Both the position numbers and the translations under genes were made by a program. From Pelargonium nanum (lineage: Eukaryota > Streptophyta > Magnoliopsida > Geraniales > Geraniaceae): 32,060 bases of DNA. Under the pieces are notes generated by a model. That model searched no databases. It saw nothing but the letters and a program-made list of their open reading frames with translations, and was not told the DNA's origin. This document shows positions 1 through 9,776 of the stretch, piece after piece; positions within the stretch are counted from its first letter, which is position 1; the number at the start of each line of letters is the position of its first letter. Location of the stretch: assembly GCA_036897485.1 (NCBI GenBank), contig JAYMTF010000660.1, positions 1 to 32,060 on the forward strand, written 5' to 3'.

Positions 1-235
1 GGAGTATCATAGTATTGAATTTTTGACATGGGGATGGTCTTGAATTCTCTTTGGCCTCATAAGGTCATTGCTAGGACAGCTAGGACAGCTAGGTGAGATG
101 TTCTGGAGTCGATCTCGCTTAAGTACGGACGATACTTGTTTGTTGTTTCTTGAAAGAATCAAGCGGAAGGTTGTTGTAGAGACCCTCTACTTGATTTCAA
201 TTTATTGTGAGACATTCATAATATATATAATGGTG

Positions 236-480
236 TGTTCGGGAACCATCATTTGATTTGAAATGCTGGATTTGAGCCAAATGAGGTGTTTGGAAACTGT
301 AAGAATTTGGATTTGGATTTAAGTGAAATTCAGTGGGATTCAAAACATGCCTAGAACATGAGATTTCAAATGACAGCTCATACCCTGTCATTTTAAATTT
401 TATGATTTCTCAAACATTATATTTGTATTTGAAATACAACATTTCAAATCTAAAATTTCAAATAACGAATTGAGAGGATC
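236..480. repeat. MITE-like foldback segment (tentative)
   Basis: A perfect 9-bp inverted repeat (AAATGACAG at 368-376, CTGTCATTT at 385-393) has an 8-base loop. On both sides lie AT-rich runs built from TTTGAAAT, GGATTTG and their complements, so the two halves resemble each other in opposite orientation. This looks like a small non-autonomous foldback element. I could not find clean terminal inverted repeats or a target-site duplication, so the boundaries are only indicative. Confidence 0.3.
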
Positions 481-1319
481 TTGTTATTGGTTTCGACTTT
501 TTGGGAGGAGTTGGAGAAAAGGTAGTTGCGAGAACCTTACACTTTTTCTTTGTTTGTGTTAAGTGTTTGATATATTGATCTTGCATTAACTTGTTGACGA
601 TGAGTCAAAGAAAGGTTGAAAATGTGTACCTTATCCGAAGTCATTGATGAGAGTTAGGGAGAGTTTGTACGTCTTCAATTCAGAATTTGTTTATATGCTA
701 CCGATTGCGTCGAGGACATTTTGGTTGACGAGGTAGTTTTTTTCGTAGTTGTAATAATTATTAGGCGTGTATGATTTGTGAACTTTTTATCTTGTAAAAA
801 GTTTTCTTTACCTTCCGCTATGAACAATATAGATGTTTCATTTTCTTAGTATCCAGTCTTCGAACTTTGGTCTTTGATTTTCGGTCTTCAATATTTGATC
901 TTCCATCTTTGTCATGACATGATGTTGTGCCTCCAACTCTGATTCGACTTATTGGGGGCTCTTGTGACTTGTCAAGCTTTTATTATTGTTCCTTCAGTGT
1001 TCTATCAAATCAAAAGAATTTGAACGTTGTCGATAACTTTAGATTTTGAGGTGACTTTTGTTTGTTGGGAATGAGCCGAAAGAATCAAAGGGATGGATTA
1101 CTTGCAAAATTGTGAAACTAATTATCAGAATTCTCATCGCGGGGTTACATGTCCATCGAGACTATGGAATTGTGATCAAATTTATCATTACAATGCCTTT
1201 TTTAGGGGTGACTAAAGTATTCTCGTAACTTTCGACCAAATTTTTTGCCACATTCAAAATGGGACTTTAATTTAATTGTACAAATCCTTCCGCCACGCAT
1301 AAACGGGAACTTAATTTTG

Positions 1320-1680
1320 ACATAATAATATTGAGTTTTAGGGGTAACTCAAAAACGTAAAATTTGAGGTTAAACACAAACTCTCAAGCTTGAGGTTTAC
1401 TCAGAGCCGTTAGTTGTGAGACTAATCTGGAGTATTTGAGTTTGAGGCTTACTTGTGACCATGTGTTTTGAGGCCAAACTCAAACCCTCGAGTTTGGTAG
1501 CTTATCCATAACTGTGAGTTTTGAAGCTAAATCGAATAATCATGTTTGAGGCTTATTTTGGAATCCTAAGCTATAAGGCTTGGCATGAACCTTATAGCAT
1601 TTAAGATAACTCGAAATTATGATACAGAGTTCACCATAATTATCCATAAATATGATATAGAGTTTACCCGTATATTAGTC
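1320..1680. repeat. Degenerate short-motif repeat block
   Basis: Variants of TTTGAGGCTTA, AAACTCAAA and GTTTTGAGG recur every 40-60 bases. At the end, two copies of TATGATAcAGAGTTcACC-like sequence sit about 40 bp apart (near 1619 and 1651). No reading frame runs through the block. It may be a decayed minisatellite or transposon interior. Confidence 0.35.
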
Positions 1681-1922
1681 ACCAAAATTCTTTTTCGCTG
1701 AACTATTTGTCACCTTGCCTTAGGACAGTTGTCATGACTAATAATTGAACAAACACGTGTGACAAAAGAGCTACGGTCGATGTTATACGATAAAGTAACG
1801 AGTAGTACAAGACAAGAAACAGTAGTCGTTAAATTAACGCACCGACCACACATGGTTGAACTATAGCAATGAGATCAAAAGATCGTCACTACAACTCAAA
1901 CCATGCATGCATCGTCACACCC

Positions 1923-1928
1923 TTTATT
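1923..1928 (-). terminator. Poly(A) signal of the His/Gly-rich gene
   Basis: TTTATT on the plus strand reads AATAAA on the minus strand, 73 bases beyond the stop codon of the 2001-2406 gene. That is a normal distance for a plant poly(A) signal. Confidence 0.5.
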
Positions 1929-2000
1929 TCTGCACGCTTACATTACATAACATAGCTATCCAAATCCACAACACTTGAAATCATCTACTTCTCAATGTCT

Positions 2001-2406
2001 TTAGTTTTGGGTCTCAGTCTCCTCAGCAGCACCACCGTGTCCGCCACCGCGTCCCTTTCCGTGCCCACCGTGTCCGTGGCCATGGCCGTGGTCGTGTCCG
2101 TTTCCGTGGCCCCCGTGCCACCCATCAGTCTCCTCAGCAGCACCACCGTGTCCGCCGCCGCGTCCCTTTCCGTGCCCGCCGTGTCCGTGGTCATGGCCGT
2201 GGTCGTGTCCAACTGATACAAACAACAAAAAACAATCATTATTAGAGAAGCTCAACTGATACATCTATTAGACAGTACTAAAAATGCGTGTAATTAAGCT
2301 TACGGGTAGTGTCTGCGAGGAGCTCGCGGGCTGAGACATCATTGGACATGAAGAGAACAAGAGCAAAAGCTGCGGCGAGAACAACAAGAGTCTTTGAGAT
2401 GGCCAT
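2001..2406 (-). CDS. Secreted histidine/glycine-rich protein, 104 aa, two exons
   Basis: Exon 1 is 2406-2304 and exon 2 is 2212-2001, separated by a 91-bp GT-AG intron. The junction is phase 1 and the total is 315 nt. Residues 1 to about 26 (MAISKTLVVLAAAFALVLFM, then SNDVSA) form a clear signal peptide, followed by RELLADTT. The mature part is almost only Gly and His with HDHGH, GGHGKGRGGGHGG and AAEET blocks. A 37-residue (111-bp) unit is present twice (DNA at 2021 and 2132), differing at only a few positions. It has about 16 His and no Cys. The layout is that of plant glycine-rich proteins with N-terminal signal peptides, usually in the cell wall. The HxH clusters could bind metal, which is inference only. 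A TATA box and a poly(A) signal bracket it correctly. No specific family name or enzymatic role can be given. Confidence 0.85.
2021..2212 (-). repeat. 111-bp tandem duplication inside the His/Gly-rich CDS
   Basis: CCTCAGCAGCACCACCGTGT starts at 2021 and again at 2132, exactly 111 bp apart (37 codons). The first copy in protein order carries an extra DGWHGGHGN tail. The second ends in ETQN and the stop codon. Near-identity at the DNA level points to a fairly recent duplication or ongoing homogenisation. Confidence 0.85.
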
Positions 2407-2497
2407 TTTAGAATCAAGAAAATGTGTAGAGAGAGTTGATATTGTTGTAGCTAGCTTTGGTCGAGTGATGGGTGAGTTGTGTTATGTGAGTTGCTCT

Positions 2498-2507
2498 CTA
2501 TTTATAG
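2498..2507 (-). promoter_or_regulatory. TATA box of the His/Gly-rich gene
   Basis: The minus strand reads CTATAAATAG about 92 bases upstream of the ATG at 2406. This is a near-perfect plant TATA box and predicts a 5'UTR of roughly 60 bases. Confidence 0.7.
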
Positions 2508-2509
2508 AG

Positions 2510-4460
2510 ATTTTGAGGGTGATGAGTATGAGATAAGAGAGAGATATGGGACCACGAAATTTTGTAAGGTTTTGAAGATTTCAATGAGATTGTGAGTTAA
2601 GTCAGTGTGTAGAGTGTAATAGTCAATACTGACAGCGGAGGTAGGGCCGTCGTGTAGGATTTGTCATTGTTAATCCAAACAATTTTACTAATATTGTTAT
2701 AAAATTATGATTATCCAATAGATTGTATAAAGTCAGTGATATTAAAGTCAAGTTTTGGTGTGTGAAAGCCAAGATTTTGGTCTTAAATCAAGATCACAGT
2801 AAAAAATTAACTTTTAGTGAAGTGCTTTCAGCTTCAAAATTGAACTCTATATAAATCTGTGGAGGAAGCAAATCATATTAACAACAACACTAATCTTTTA
2901 TAAGTTTTGAGTACGATAACTTAATTCATGTAATTAAGACTTAATCAAACTAGCTGATGAGAGCTTGACATGTCATAAGATAATACCCATATTTATTTCA
3001 TTGAATTTTATGAATGCTTTGCATTCGCTTAAATCTAATTCTAATGTGTTTTGGTTGAGTTACGTTAACAAAAAAAACTAGAAGGCAGTAATGAGAATGA
3101 CTTCAACCTTAATCCATAAACCGTTCAATCTTCACTAACCATGTAGCATTTTTAATGACTCATTCATTGGTAGAGTGAAGCTTGACATAGTATATAATTA
3201 TACTATTATTTTGAACCACGTAAATTGTGATTTAATATTTTTCAGTTACGTGAATAACTGAATAACTATTAGACATAAAGTTGGGAAAAGGTTTAACTTT
3301 CATACCCAATGTAATACTTCAATGATAAAATAGTGGAAAGAGATAAACAAATTATTTGATTAATGGTCACCGACATATTGTTTAGGAATATTAGTTTTCA
3401 TATGGATATTCCCTTTCGTGAACATAATGCATAATTTAAAATATATATAAGATTTTTGGGAATCGATTAGCTACAAAAATGATGTGTTTATAATGTACGT
3501 GTCCATTATGGGATTAGGATAGGACCCATGCATCAACATAATGCTTTGTCCCATCAATCAGCGGTCCACAACCACAAGTATGTGTTAAAATGTTGGTTTC
3601 GTAGTGATCTTTTATTCCTTTTAAAACCAAATTAAAGGCATGTAAAAGACCACAAAAGAATTACACTACATTTATTTTTATTACAGTATAATTCTTATAA
3701 TTAAGTTCTCTCTTTTTTATGGTGGTAGTTTGCCAAACATGAATCATGTGTCCCATTTTCATCAAAGACATCCCAAAAAAGATTATATGATTTAAAGTAA
3801 ATACGTGAAGCCTAAAAGAATATAATATAATGCATATAGGTCCCTTGTTATGTCGATGACAAAATCAGACATGAACACATGAGTAGCTAGTTAGGTCCAG
3901 ATGGGTCTGTGATTTTGGAGTGTCACTGTTCATATCAACAAACTGTCGTCACCCATGACGTATATAAATTCATAATATTATCACTACCATATATAGCATG
4001 TAATTTGAGTAAACAATATCTGTTTATTTGGGCCAACCCATTTTGTTTTTTACTTGGCATGTAATTTATTATTCATTGATATTTTAAAATTTGTTTGTTT
4101 GATGTTTCTTACCCTACATCATGCAAAAACAATACGCTTATTTTGACTAATATGTTTATTTTGAAAAAAAATGCGAGTAAAATAATAGTACATTTTTTTA
4201 AACAAGAGTGAGTAATAATTGATGATGAAGTGATGATCAATATGGGCCGGGGCAAACAGTTTAAGACTCTTGGCTTCTTTAAGGTTTAAGATTCGAGTTC
4301 CCTTTTGTATGTTGTAGGCATGTGCTGGGTGAGATGGGAAGCTAAGATCATGAATTCATGATGGAACAAATTTATGTTATATTAAGTCACAAGTCATGTT
4401 TTTTTTTTTGATACTCACAAGTCATGTTAGACCAGTGACAAGTGAGTTAGATTTCAATTC
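2510..4460. other. Intergenic region, AT-rich, no gene seen
   Basis: No coding frame longer than short random ones and no RNA gene were recognised. The left part is the promoter flank of the minus-strand His/Gly-rich gene. The right part leads into the V-ATPase subunit e promoter. A short duplicated phrase (CACAAGTCATGTT, about 4389 and 4416) surrounds a T-run and suggests a small decayed insertion. Confidence 0.5.
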
Positions 4461-4461
4461 C

Positions 4462-4568
4462 AGCCCATTGACTATAAGAGGAAGAGGATGATTGGTTAGC
4501 CCAAAATGTAACGAAAAGCCCAATAATATCCGAACATAAGTTTGGGCTGAATGTCACTCCAGGCCCAA
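4462..4568 (+). promoter_or_regulatory. Cluster of five GCCCA / TGGGC (site II-like) elements
   Basis: AGCCCA at about 4462, 4498 and 4517, TGGGCT at 4543 and AGGCCCAA at 4561 lie within about 105 bp just upstream of the V-ATPase subunit e transcript. TGGGCC/T site II motifs are established TCP-bound elements of plant housekeeping and ribosomal-protein promoters. Their density here is seen directly. Function is inferred. Confidence 0.55.
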
Positions 4569-4689
4569 TCTCAATTCTGCACAGAGCAGAACCCAACAAA
4601 AAATCCACCATCTATATGGACAAAATCTGATGATCACAGACGCAGCAGCTTAGCCAAGAACTCGACTCCATCACCAGCCTCATTTTCCA

Positions 4690-4857
4690 GTAAGATCCCC
4701 AATTGCTTCTTCTCGTCGTTTTCCCATAAACCAATTTGGATTTTAGGCTATCATTATCGATTTCATACATAAAGTTTACCCACTTTTTATTGCGTCGTGA
4801 GCGCTTCGATTCATCATATTCTCAACTCTTAATCGAAATTGAACTCTGATCTTACAG
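4690..4857 (+). other. 5'UTR intron of V-ATPase subunit e
   Basis: The donor TTTCCA|GTAAGAT and the acceptor CTTACAG|GTCGTG frame a 168-bp intron that ends 25 bases before the ATG at 4883. There is no ORF across it. Leader introns are common in highly expressed plant housekeeping genes and can raise expression. Confidence 0.6.
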
Positions 4858-4882
4858 GTCGTGATCGGATAACAGGATCAAC

Positions 4883-7800
4883 ATGGCCTTTGTGGTGACC
4901 ACCTTAATTTTCGCGGTGGTTGGGATCATTTTCGCTCTTTGTGCCAGAATCTGCTGCAACAGAGGACCCTCTGCAAATCTGTATGATTTAATGCCCATAA
5001 CTCTTTAATTGTTATTATTTTTAAAATCATATCATACTTTTCTTCTTTATTGATTTGAATTTAAATGTCGGATCGGTAAAAAATAAGTTTCAGTATTTGT
5101 TGATTGAAATTGGTTGATTTAATTGGATTTTTCTTCTCTCATTCTGCTGTTTTAGTTACTGTCATCTAAGATTTGTCAAGATTGTGTGCTTTTCAAGGTT
5201 AAATGTACTTTATAAATTGCTGTTGCTCTGATGTTGTAATGATGTATCTGTTGGATTCATTGTGATTTTTAGACCTTTAAGTTGCCTGTGGGTATTATAA
5301 GATTAAAAACAACCAAACTGGTGATTTTTAGGAACTAGAGTAAATCCTTAATCCCAAAATCCAATATGTTGCACCATAATGGAGTGAACTTGTAGAGTTA
5401 TTCAGGAACTAGAGTAAATCCTTAATATCGAAATCCAGATCAATTACACAGTCGTCAATGAAAGTGGGTCAAAACAGCTAGGAGCAGATTCAATCATTCA
5501 ACCACTATCAGCTTCCTAGGGTTCTTATGAGGAAGATTTAACTTACAATGAAATTTGACATGTATGTCCAGACAGCAGAGCAAGCAGGAGAAATACTTAT
5601 AATAGAGAAAATTACACTTCACTGTGCATGAGAAAAATTGTCTCAACTTTCTCAAGCTAACCCAAAGCCCCAATACACTCGAAGCTATATTGCTCATTGT
5701 GATTCTATACTATTCTGCGCACCTCATATAACACATTTGCGTGGAGCATCCAAACTCTTTATCTCTTGCTCTGCTCTGACCTACTACTCCTTAGTGTGTT
5801 CTGTTTTGTCAAAGAGGTAATGAGCTCCTCTTTTATAAGAGAGCTTGTCATAAGAGGACAACAAACATCTCCCCATTCTTCTTCTTGTAAAATCCTTATT
5901 CTCTCCCATTTAAAATGATGGTGTTGAAATTATTGACAAATAAAGGAGAGTTGCATGCTTTTCTTGTAAATAAACGCAAGGTTAGTTCTCATAAAATATG
6001 GGATGTTGTTGGCCTTGAGTGGGACTCAGCAATCTCCCCCTCTCACGCTAACAAAGAGACATAGTCAAAGTTCTTATTTCAAGTCCATTTCAACCAACTT
6101 ACTTCAAAGGTTCGGCTTTTCTTGGGAATTACTTTGATTTGGTCATCATATCATGTGCATTTTTTGTTGTGTAGTTCTTTTTAAGTTGCATGAGCTTCAG
6201 GTTTAATTGTCTTCCTTTTCACCACAACATAGAATTTCTTGAATTCCTATTAGACCTAATCTTTGCTTCTCAATAGACAAGCACAAGTCTTTCGCAAAAA
6301 TCATTAACAAAACTGAGAGAATATATGTTTCCTTCAGAAGACTACACTTCTGTGGGACTAATTTAAAAAAAAAAAAAACCTTGACTAGTTAATCCTTCTT
6401 TCTTCTTTTTTTTTGGTGAAAGGGAACAATGCGTCACTTTCCGACTACACAATTATCACATGAGATCAAAGAAATACCTTCTATGGTATGAATGAGGGGT
6501 TTTTGACCAACATTCACAGCCCTTTCTGCTCATGTAAGCCTATCTCTTGTGCCACAATTTGTGGAAATATCACCATCAACTGCATATTTTCTCTCGTGTC
6601 TGATACTACTTGCAACATAGCTTTCCTTCATCGACCAATGAGCCTTTGAAGAGATTTGTCATCTTAAAAGCTATCTGCATATCTCATCTTGTTCATCGTA
6701 TTTACCGCAATCAGATCCAAGCACAAAACTCGAATGTGTCGTTCTTCCTTCCGAGTGATTGTGCATCCCTTATTTCTTTGTGTGCACACATCACCAAGCC
6801 ACATGATTCTTAAACTACTTTTGTTTCCTATCGTTCCTACTCTGCATTTGGTAAAGAATTCACATTTGGAACACAATGGAAACTGGAAAGAGGCTCTTGA
6901 ATCATTTACTCATTCAGTATCTAAATCATTATTCTGATTGCTCTCGCAATTTGCACAAATGAGTGAAATGACTTCCTCAAAAACTAAGGTTGTAGTATTT
7001 CTAGCAACACCATTGTTCTTACTCTTAGCCTTCTTCTTGTTCAAGAACTTGCAATTTTTCTATCAACTAGCCTATCCCCTACAATTATAGCATTTTTTCT
7101 ACTCTGATTTTGTACACAACTTAAAGTTTATAACGATTTTGTTACTCCCGACTACTCTTCCTTCTCATATTTTTATGAGGTATGTTTGATGGTCAATCAT
7201 GTAGTGATCTTTTTGGCTTATTTCTTGCTTCATCATGCTGCTCTTGACCATTTTTGAGGTCAACATATCTTCTTGGTGGTTTTAAGATTGAAACCCAAGT
7301 ACCAAGAATACGGTAGGCAATTGTTCGAGTGGCGTCGCAAGATCCTACCTGTGAGTGTGGATCCGGACCTATTCAAGTACACCTGAAGATGTAAGTGAGT
7401 GTCGCAGGATAATGCCTTCCCGACTAGAATATGGACTACAAGCGTTTTTTTATTATTAAACTCACAAACTTGAGGGTTTTACGATATTGCCCCCAAACCT
7501 GTGAGGATTTAGAGAAAAGGGATATTTTGCCACTTTCATTGTTGATATCTGTGAAAGACTTGGGTTTGTCTTTTGAGAGCCAAAGTTCAAGAAACTTCAT
7601 GGCATGGTTGAAAGAGAAACAAAATCGAAGTTAAAGCTCATGCAACTAAAAATGATCCGCCCAACAAAAAATGCACCCAGCTGACCAAAGTAATTTTCAA
7701 ACAAAAGTTGAACCTTTGCAGTAAGTTGGATAGGATGAATTCCACATAAGGAGTTTGGCTAAATCTTTCTTTTAGGTAGGGAAGGGAGATTGTTGGTCAT

Positions 7801-8680
7801 AATGGGTACCGTCTTAGGCAAACAACATCCCATAATTTATGGGATCACATTGCATATATTTTCTAAAAGCATGCACCTCTCTTTTATCTATCAATAATTG
7901 CAGCACCTCCACATTAAATGGAGTTATCGCTTAACATTAAACGTGATGATATCCAATATGCTTTTATGTTTCTTATCGTGTTCTTTTCTTTTATTACTTG
8001 TGTATGACGTTCATATAGTCTTATTATCTTCAAGCTGTGTGCATAGTAATTAATCTTTCTTTTCTTTCTTTTTTTATACAGGTTGCACCTAACATTGGTT
8101 ATTACAGCAACAGTTTGCTGTTGGATGATGTAAGTCAATGTTTGATTTGTAGTTTGCACTTTCAGTAACATCTATATTCTATAACAGAAGATGGTATGCT
8201 AAAATTCATTATTTATGCATCCTTAGGCCTAAATTATGCCTGGATTCATGACTTATTGGTCAGATGTAGAGAATAGCCTTGGGTATTTTGGGGGTACACT
8301 AGGTCATTGAATTTGATCGCCACGGTTAGGATATTGCACCCAAACTCATGTTGATGAGTGGCAGATTTCCTGTGATATGTCGTCACTCCTGTCATTTTTC
8401 CGAAAGGATAACAACATTATTGGGGCTCTTAAAGTAATTAGGAAGATGTTCCTTTTCCTATTCCATGTTTCGCCATCCCCTTCCTCTTTCACCTCTCTTG
8501 CTGTTATAGTGACATTGGTCAAATGCTGTTTGAGAAAGAAACATATATAACCTGTGCTTATGCTATTGCATTTTGATTATCACAGTTTCTAAGATTGTTT
8601 TGATGATTTGCAGGTGGGCAATTGTATATCTTGCACAACTGAAACCACTCATAGTCCCAATACTGAGTGAAGGTGAATGA
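4883..8680 (+). CDS. VHA-e: V-type proton ATPase subunit e (VHA-e), 70 aa, three exons
   Basis: The coding exons are 4883-4980, 8082-8129 and 8614-8680 (98+48+67 = 213 nt). Junctions are phase 2 at both sites and all GT-AG. The protein begins [20 protein letters not shown], continues [18 protein letters not shown] and ends [18 protein letters not shown]. This matches plant VHA-e over its whole length, and 70 residues is the usual size. Subunit e is a small hydrophobic part of the membrane V0 sector, with two membrane helices (about residues 3-22 and 34-56). It works with the proton pump that acidifies vacuole, trans-Golgi and endosomes. The gene is easy to miss because no exon exceeds 100 nt. 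Intron 1 is 3.1 kb and carries retrotransposon debris. Site II elements and a leader intron suit constitutive expression. Confidence 0.95.
5330..5426. repeat. 23-bp direct repeat, 74-bp spacing, in VHA-e intron 1
   Basis: AGGAACTAGAGTAAATCCTT plus AAT occurs at 5330-5352 and again, identical, at 5404-5426. It lies near the far (U5) end of the minus-strand LTR-like segment, so it may be an internal LTR duplication or mark the LTR edge. Confidence 0.7.
5330..6031 (-). mobile_element. LTR of a decayed Copia element (minus strand)
   Basis: Read on the minus strand, a purine tract GAGAGGGGGAGAT (6032-6044) is followed at 6031 by TGCTGAGTCCC. This is the typical polypurine tract and TG start of a 3' LTR. 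About 220 bases in lies TTATAAAAGAGG, which fits an LTR TATA box. The first 130 bases are homologous to a second LTR start at 7791 on the other strand. The far boundary is uncertain, and I place it at the direct repeat near 5330. The element sits in VHA-e intron 1 in antisense orientation to the host gene. Confidence 0.6.
6032..7290 (-). mobile_element. Internal region of a decayed Ty1/Copia retrotransposon
   Basis: Three Copia landmarks appear on the minus strand in the right order. At 7092-7051 is a gag zinc knuckle with exact CX2CX4[H]X4C spacing (CYNCRG..., then [13 protein letters not shown]), but with His replaced by Ser and three stop codons. Around 6458-6419 is a pre-integrase tail DNCVVGK-stop-RIVPF, matching the usual C-x-x-GK-x-R-x-PF. 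Around 6257-6231 is RSNRNSRNS, matching the integrase RSD-x-G-x-EF-x-NS motif. The reverse transcriptase and RNase H part is missing, since only about 190 bp separate the integrase motif from the LTR. This is a non-functional relic. Confidence 0.6.
7791..7925 (+). mobile_element. Second LTR start of the same Copia family (plus strand)
   Basis: GGGAAGGGAGAT (7779-7790) directly precedes TGTTGGTCATAATGGG. This is a polypurine tract plus LTR start on the plus strand. The next 130 bases align with the minus-strand LTR beginning at 6031, sharing phrases such as CAACAACATCCCATA, AAAGCATGCA, CTCTC and TCAATAATT in the same order. The similarity fades after about 7925 and host intron resumes before exon 2 at 8082. 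The two LTR starts therefore point outward from each other. Confidence 0.6.
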
Positions 8681-9590
8681 AGTGATGTGAGTTATTATGG
8701 AGCTATTTTGATCTCGGGTGTGGTGGATCATTTGAGATGTCGGATTTGTTTGTAATTCTTGTTGGTTTTGCATGGATGCTTGATTATTAGTCTGTTGAGT
8801 TTAGCTATCATTTGGTATTGGAATTGTAATGATGTATGCAGTATGCTTGTTCCATCAACTGCAGAAGAGTGGTAATAAGTGAGGAGTAAATAGTTTTAAT
8901 ATCATAATTTGCTTCATTGATGAGCAAGTTTTACACCTGAGTGGTGTGAATCATTCATTATTTGCACTTAAACAAAAAGAAATTGAAATATTTTCTGCAT
9001 TTTGAACTTTTCTTTTAAATGGTTGAATCTCCCGTTTCAGTTTATAGCATAGTATTAAGAAATTATGTTGTTTCAAGACCAGCCCTATCTTATTGCATGG
9101 ATTTTGGCTAAATTTTTAAATTTAACTGAAATGTTGAAATTTAATATGTTTTTGGTAAAAAGTAGGGTTTAAATGCAGGACATCCTAACCAAAGGATGGC
9201 ACCGCTACCACTCAGCCAAGATATAAATGATAAAATAATTGAATTTCATTAGTATATATAAGGAATGGCGGAGAAATTTTTGTTCATCATCCTATATCTA
9301 ATTAGGTTAAATTCTTTTGAAGCGATTTCATACCAACTTTTCACGCGCATTAAGACTATTCTCTTATAAAGATGTCTATTTAAAAGCATACTCTCACATC
9401 AGTCGAATGCATTCATTAGATTTTGTACATTTTGATACTAACATGAAATTAATCACATTGACTAACACAAGGCTAACTCAATGTAGTTCAAAAATTAGTT
9501 TGTCAAATATATTTAGATGGTAATTCAAATTTGAATCCAATGTTTCAAAATTAAGATGAGAGATTATGAAAGCAAATCCACTTCTAACAT
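8681..9590. other. VHA-e 3'UTR and intergenic DNA
   Basis: About 300 bases after the stop codon is presumably 3'UTR. I did not find a clean AATAAA. The phrase around 9165-9210 (AGGACATCCTAACCAAAGGA followed by a run containing ACCACTCAGCCAAGAT) resembles frequent plant transposon debris but cannot be assigned. No gene is seen. Confidence 0.4.
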
Positions 9591-9593
9591 GAA

Positions 9594-9605
9594 AACGACG
9601 TCGTT
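9594..9605. promoter_or_regulatory. Perfect palindrome AACGACGTCGTT upstream of FtsZ1
   Basis: This 12-bp palindrome contains GACGTC, a core recognised by plant bZIP factors of the C-box type. It lies about 250 bases upstream of the FtsZ1 ATG. A near-identical copy (AAACGACGTCGT) is at 19133-19144 upstream of the SNARE gene. Confidence 0.5.
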
Positions 9606-9740
9606 GGGATTCAACAAGGACCCAATCTCCAAATTCATAGCTTAACTTTTGAAAAGACAAATCTGCAATTCCACACAACTGCTCCAGTTCCATCAACCCA
9701 ATCTCCAAAAAGAGTCCCCAAATTCACTGCACAAAATATC

Positions 9741-9768
<28 letters not shown>
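9741..9768. repeat. (CA)14 microsatellite
   Basis: Fourteen uninterrupted CA units end 86 bases before the FtsZ1 start codon, in the promoter or 5'UTR. Perfect dinucleotide runs of this length are usually polymorphic. Confidence 0.97.
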
Positions 9769-9771
<3 letters not shown>

Positions 9772-9776
9772 TTCTA

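Larger units (their letters stand above)
1..1922. other. Intergenic region without a recognisable gene
   Basis: No open reading frame here has a recognisable domain or a plausible exon structure. The stretch is AT-rich. It holds a short 9-bp tandem repeat (unit GCTAGGACA, about 70-93), a MITE-like foldback centred near 380, and a block of degenerate short repeats at about 1320-1680. The last part, from about 1900, is probably 3' flank of the minus-strand His/Gly-rich gene. Confidence 0.6.

Noticed and set aside
1995..2216. Plus-strand frame rich in Val/Ser and minus-strand frame rich in Thr across the His/Gly-rich gene
   Set aside because: They are shadows of the repetitive minus-strand coding exon; only the His/Gly frame joins a signal-peptide exon with correct splice sites.
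5494..5820. Short frames in VHA-e intron 1 as genes
   Set aside because: They fall within the LTR-like segment and show no domain or splice partner.
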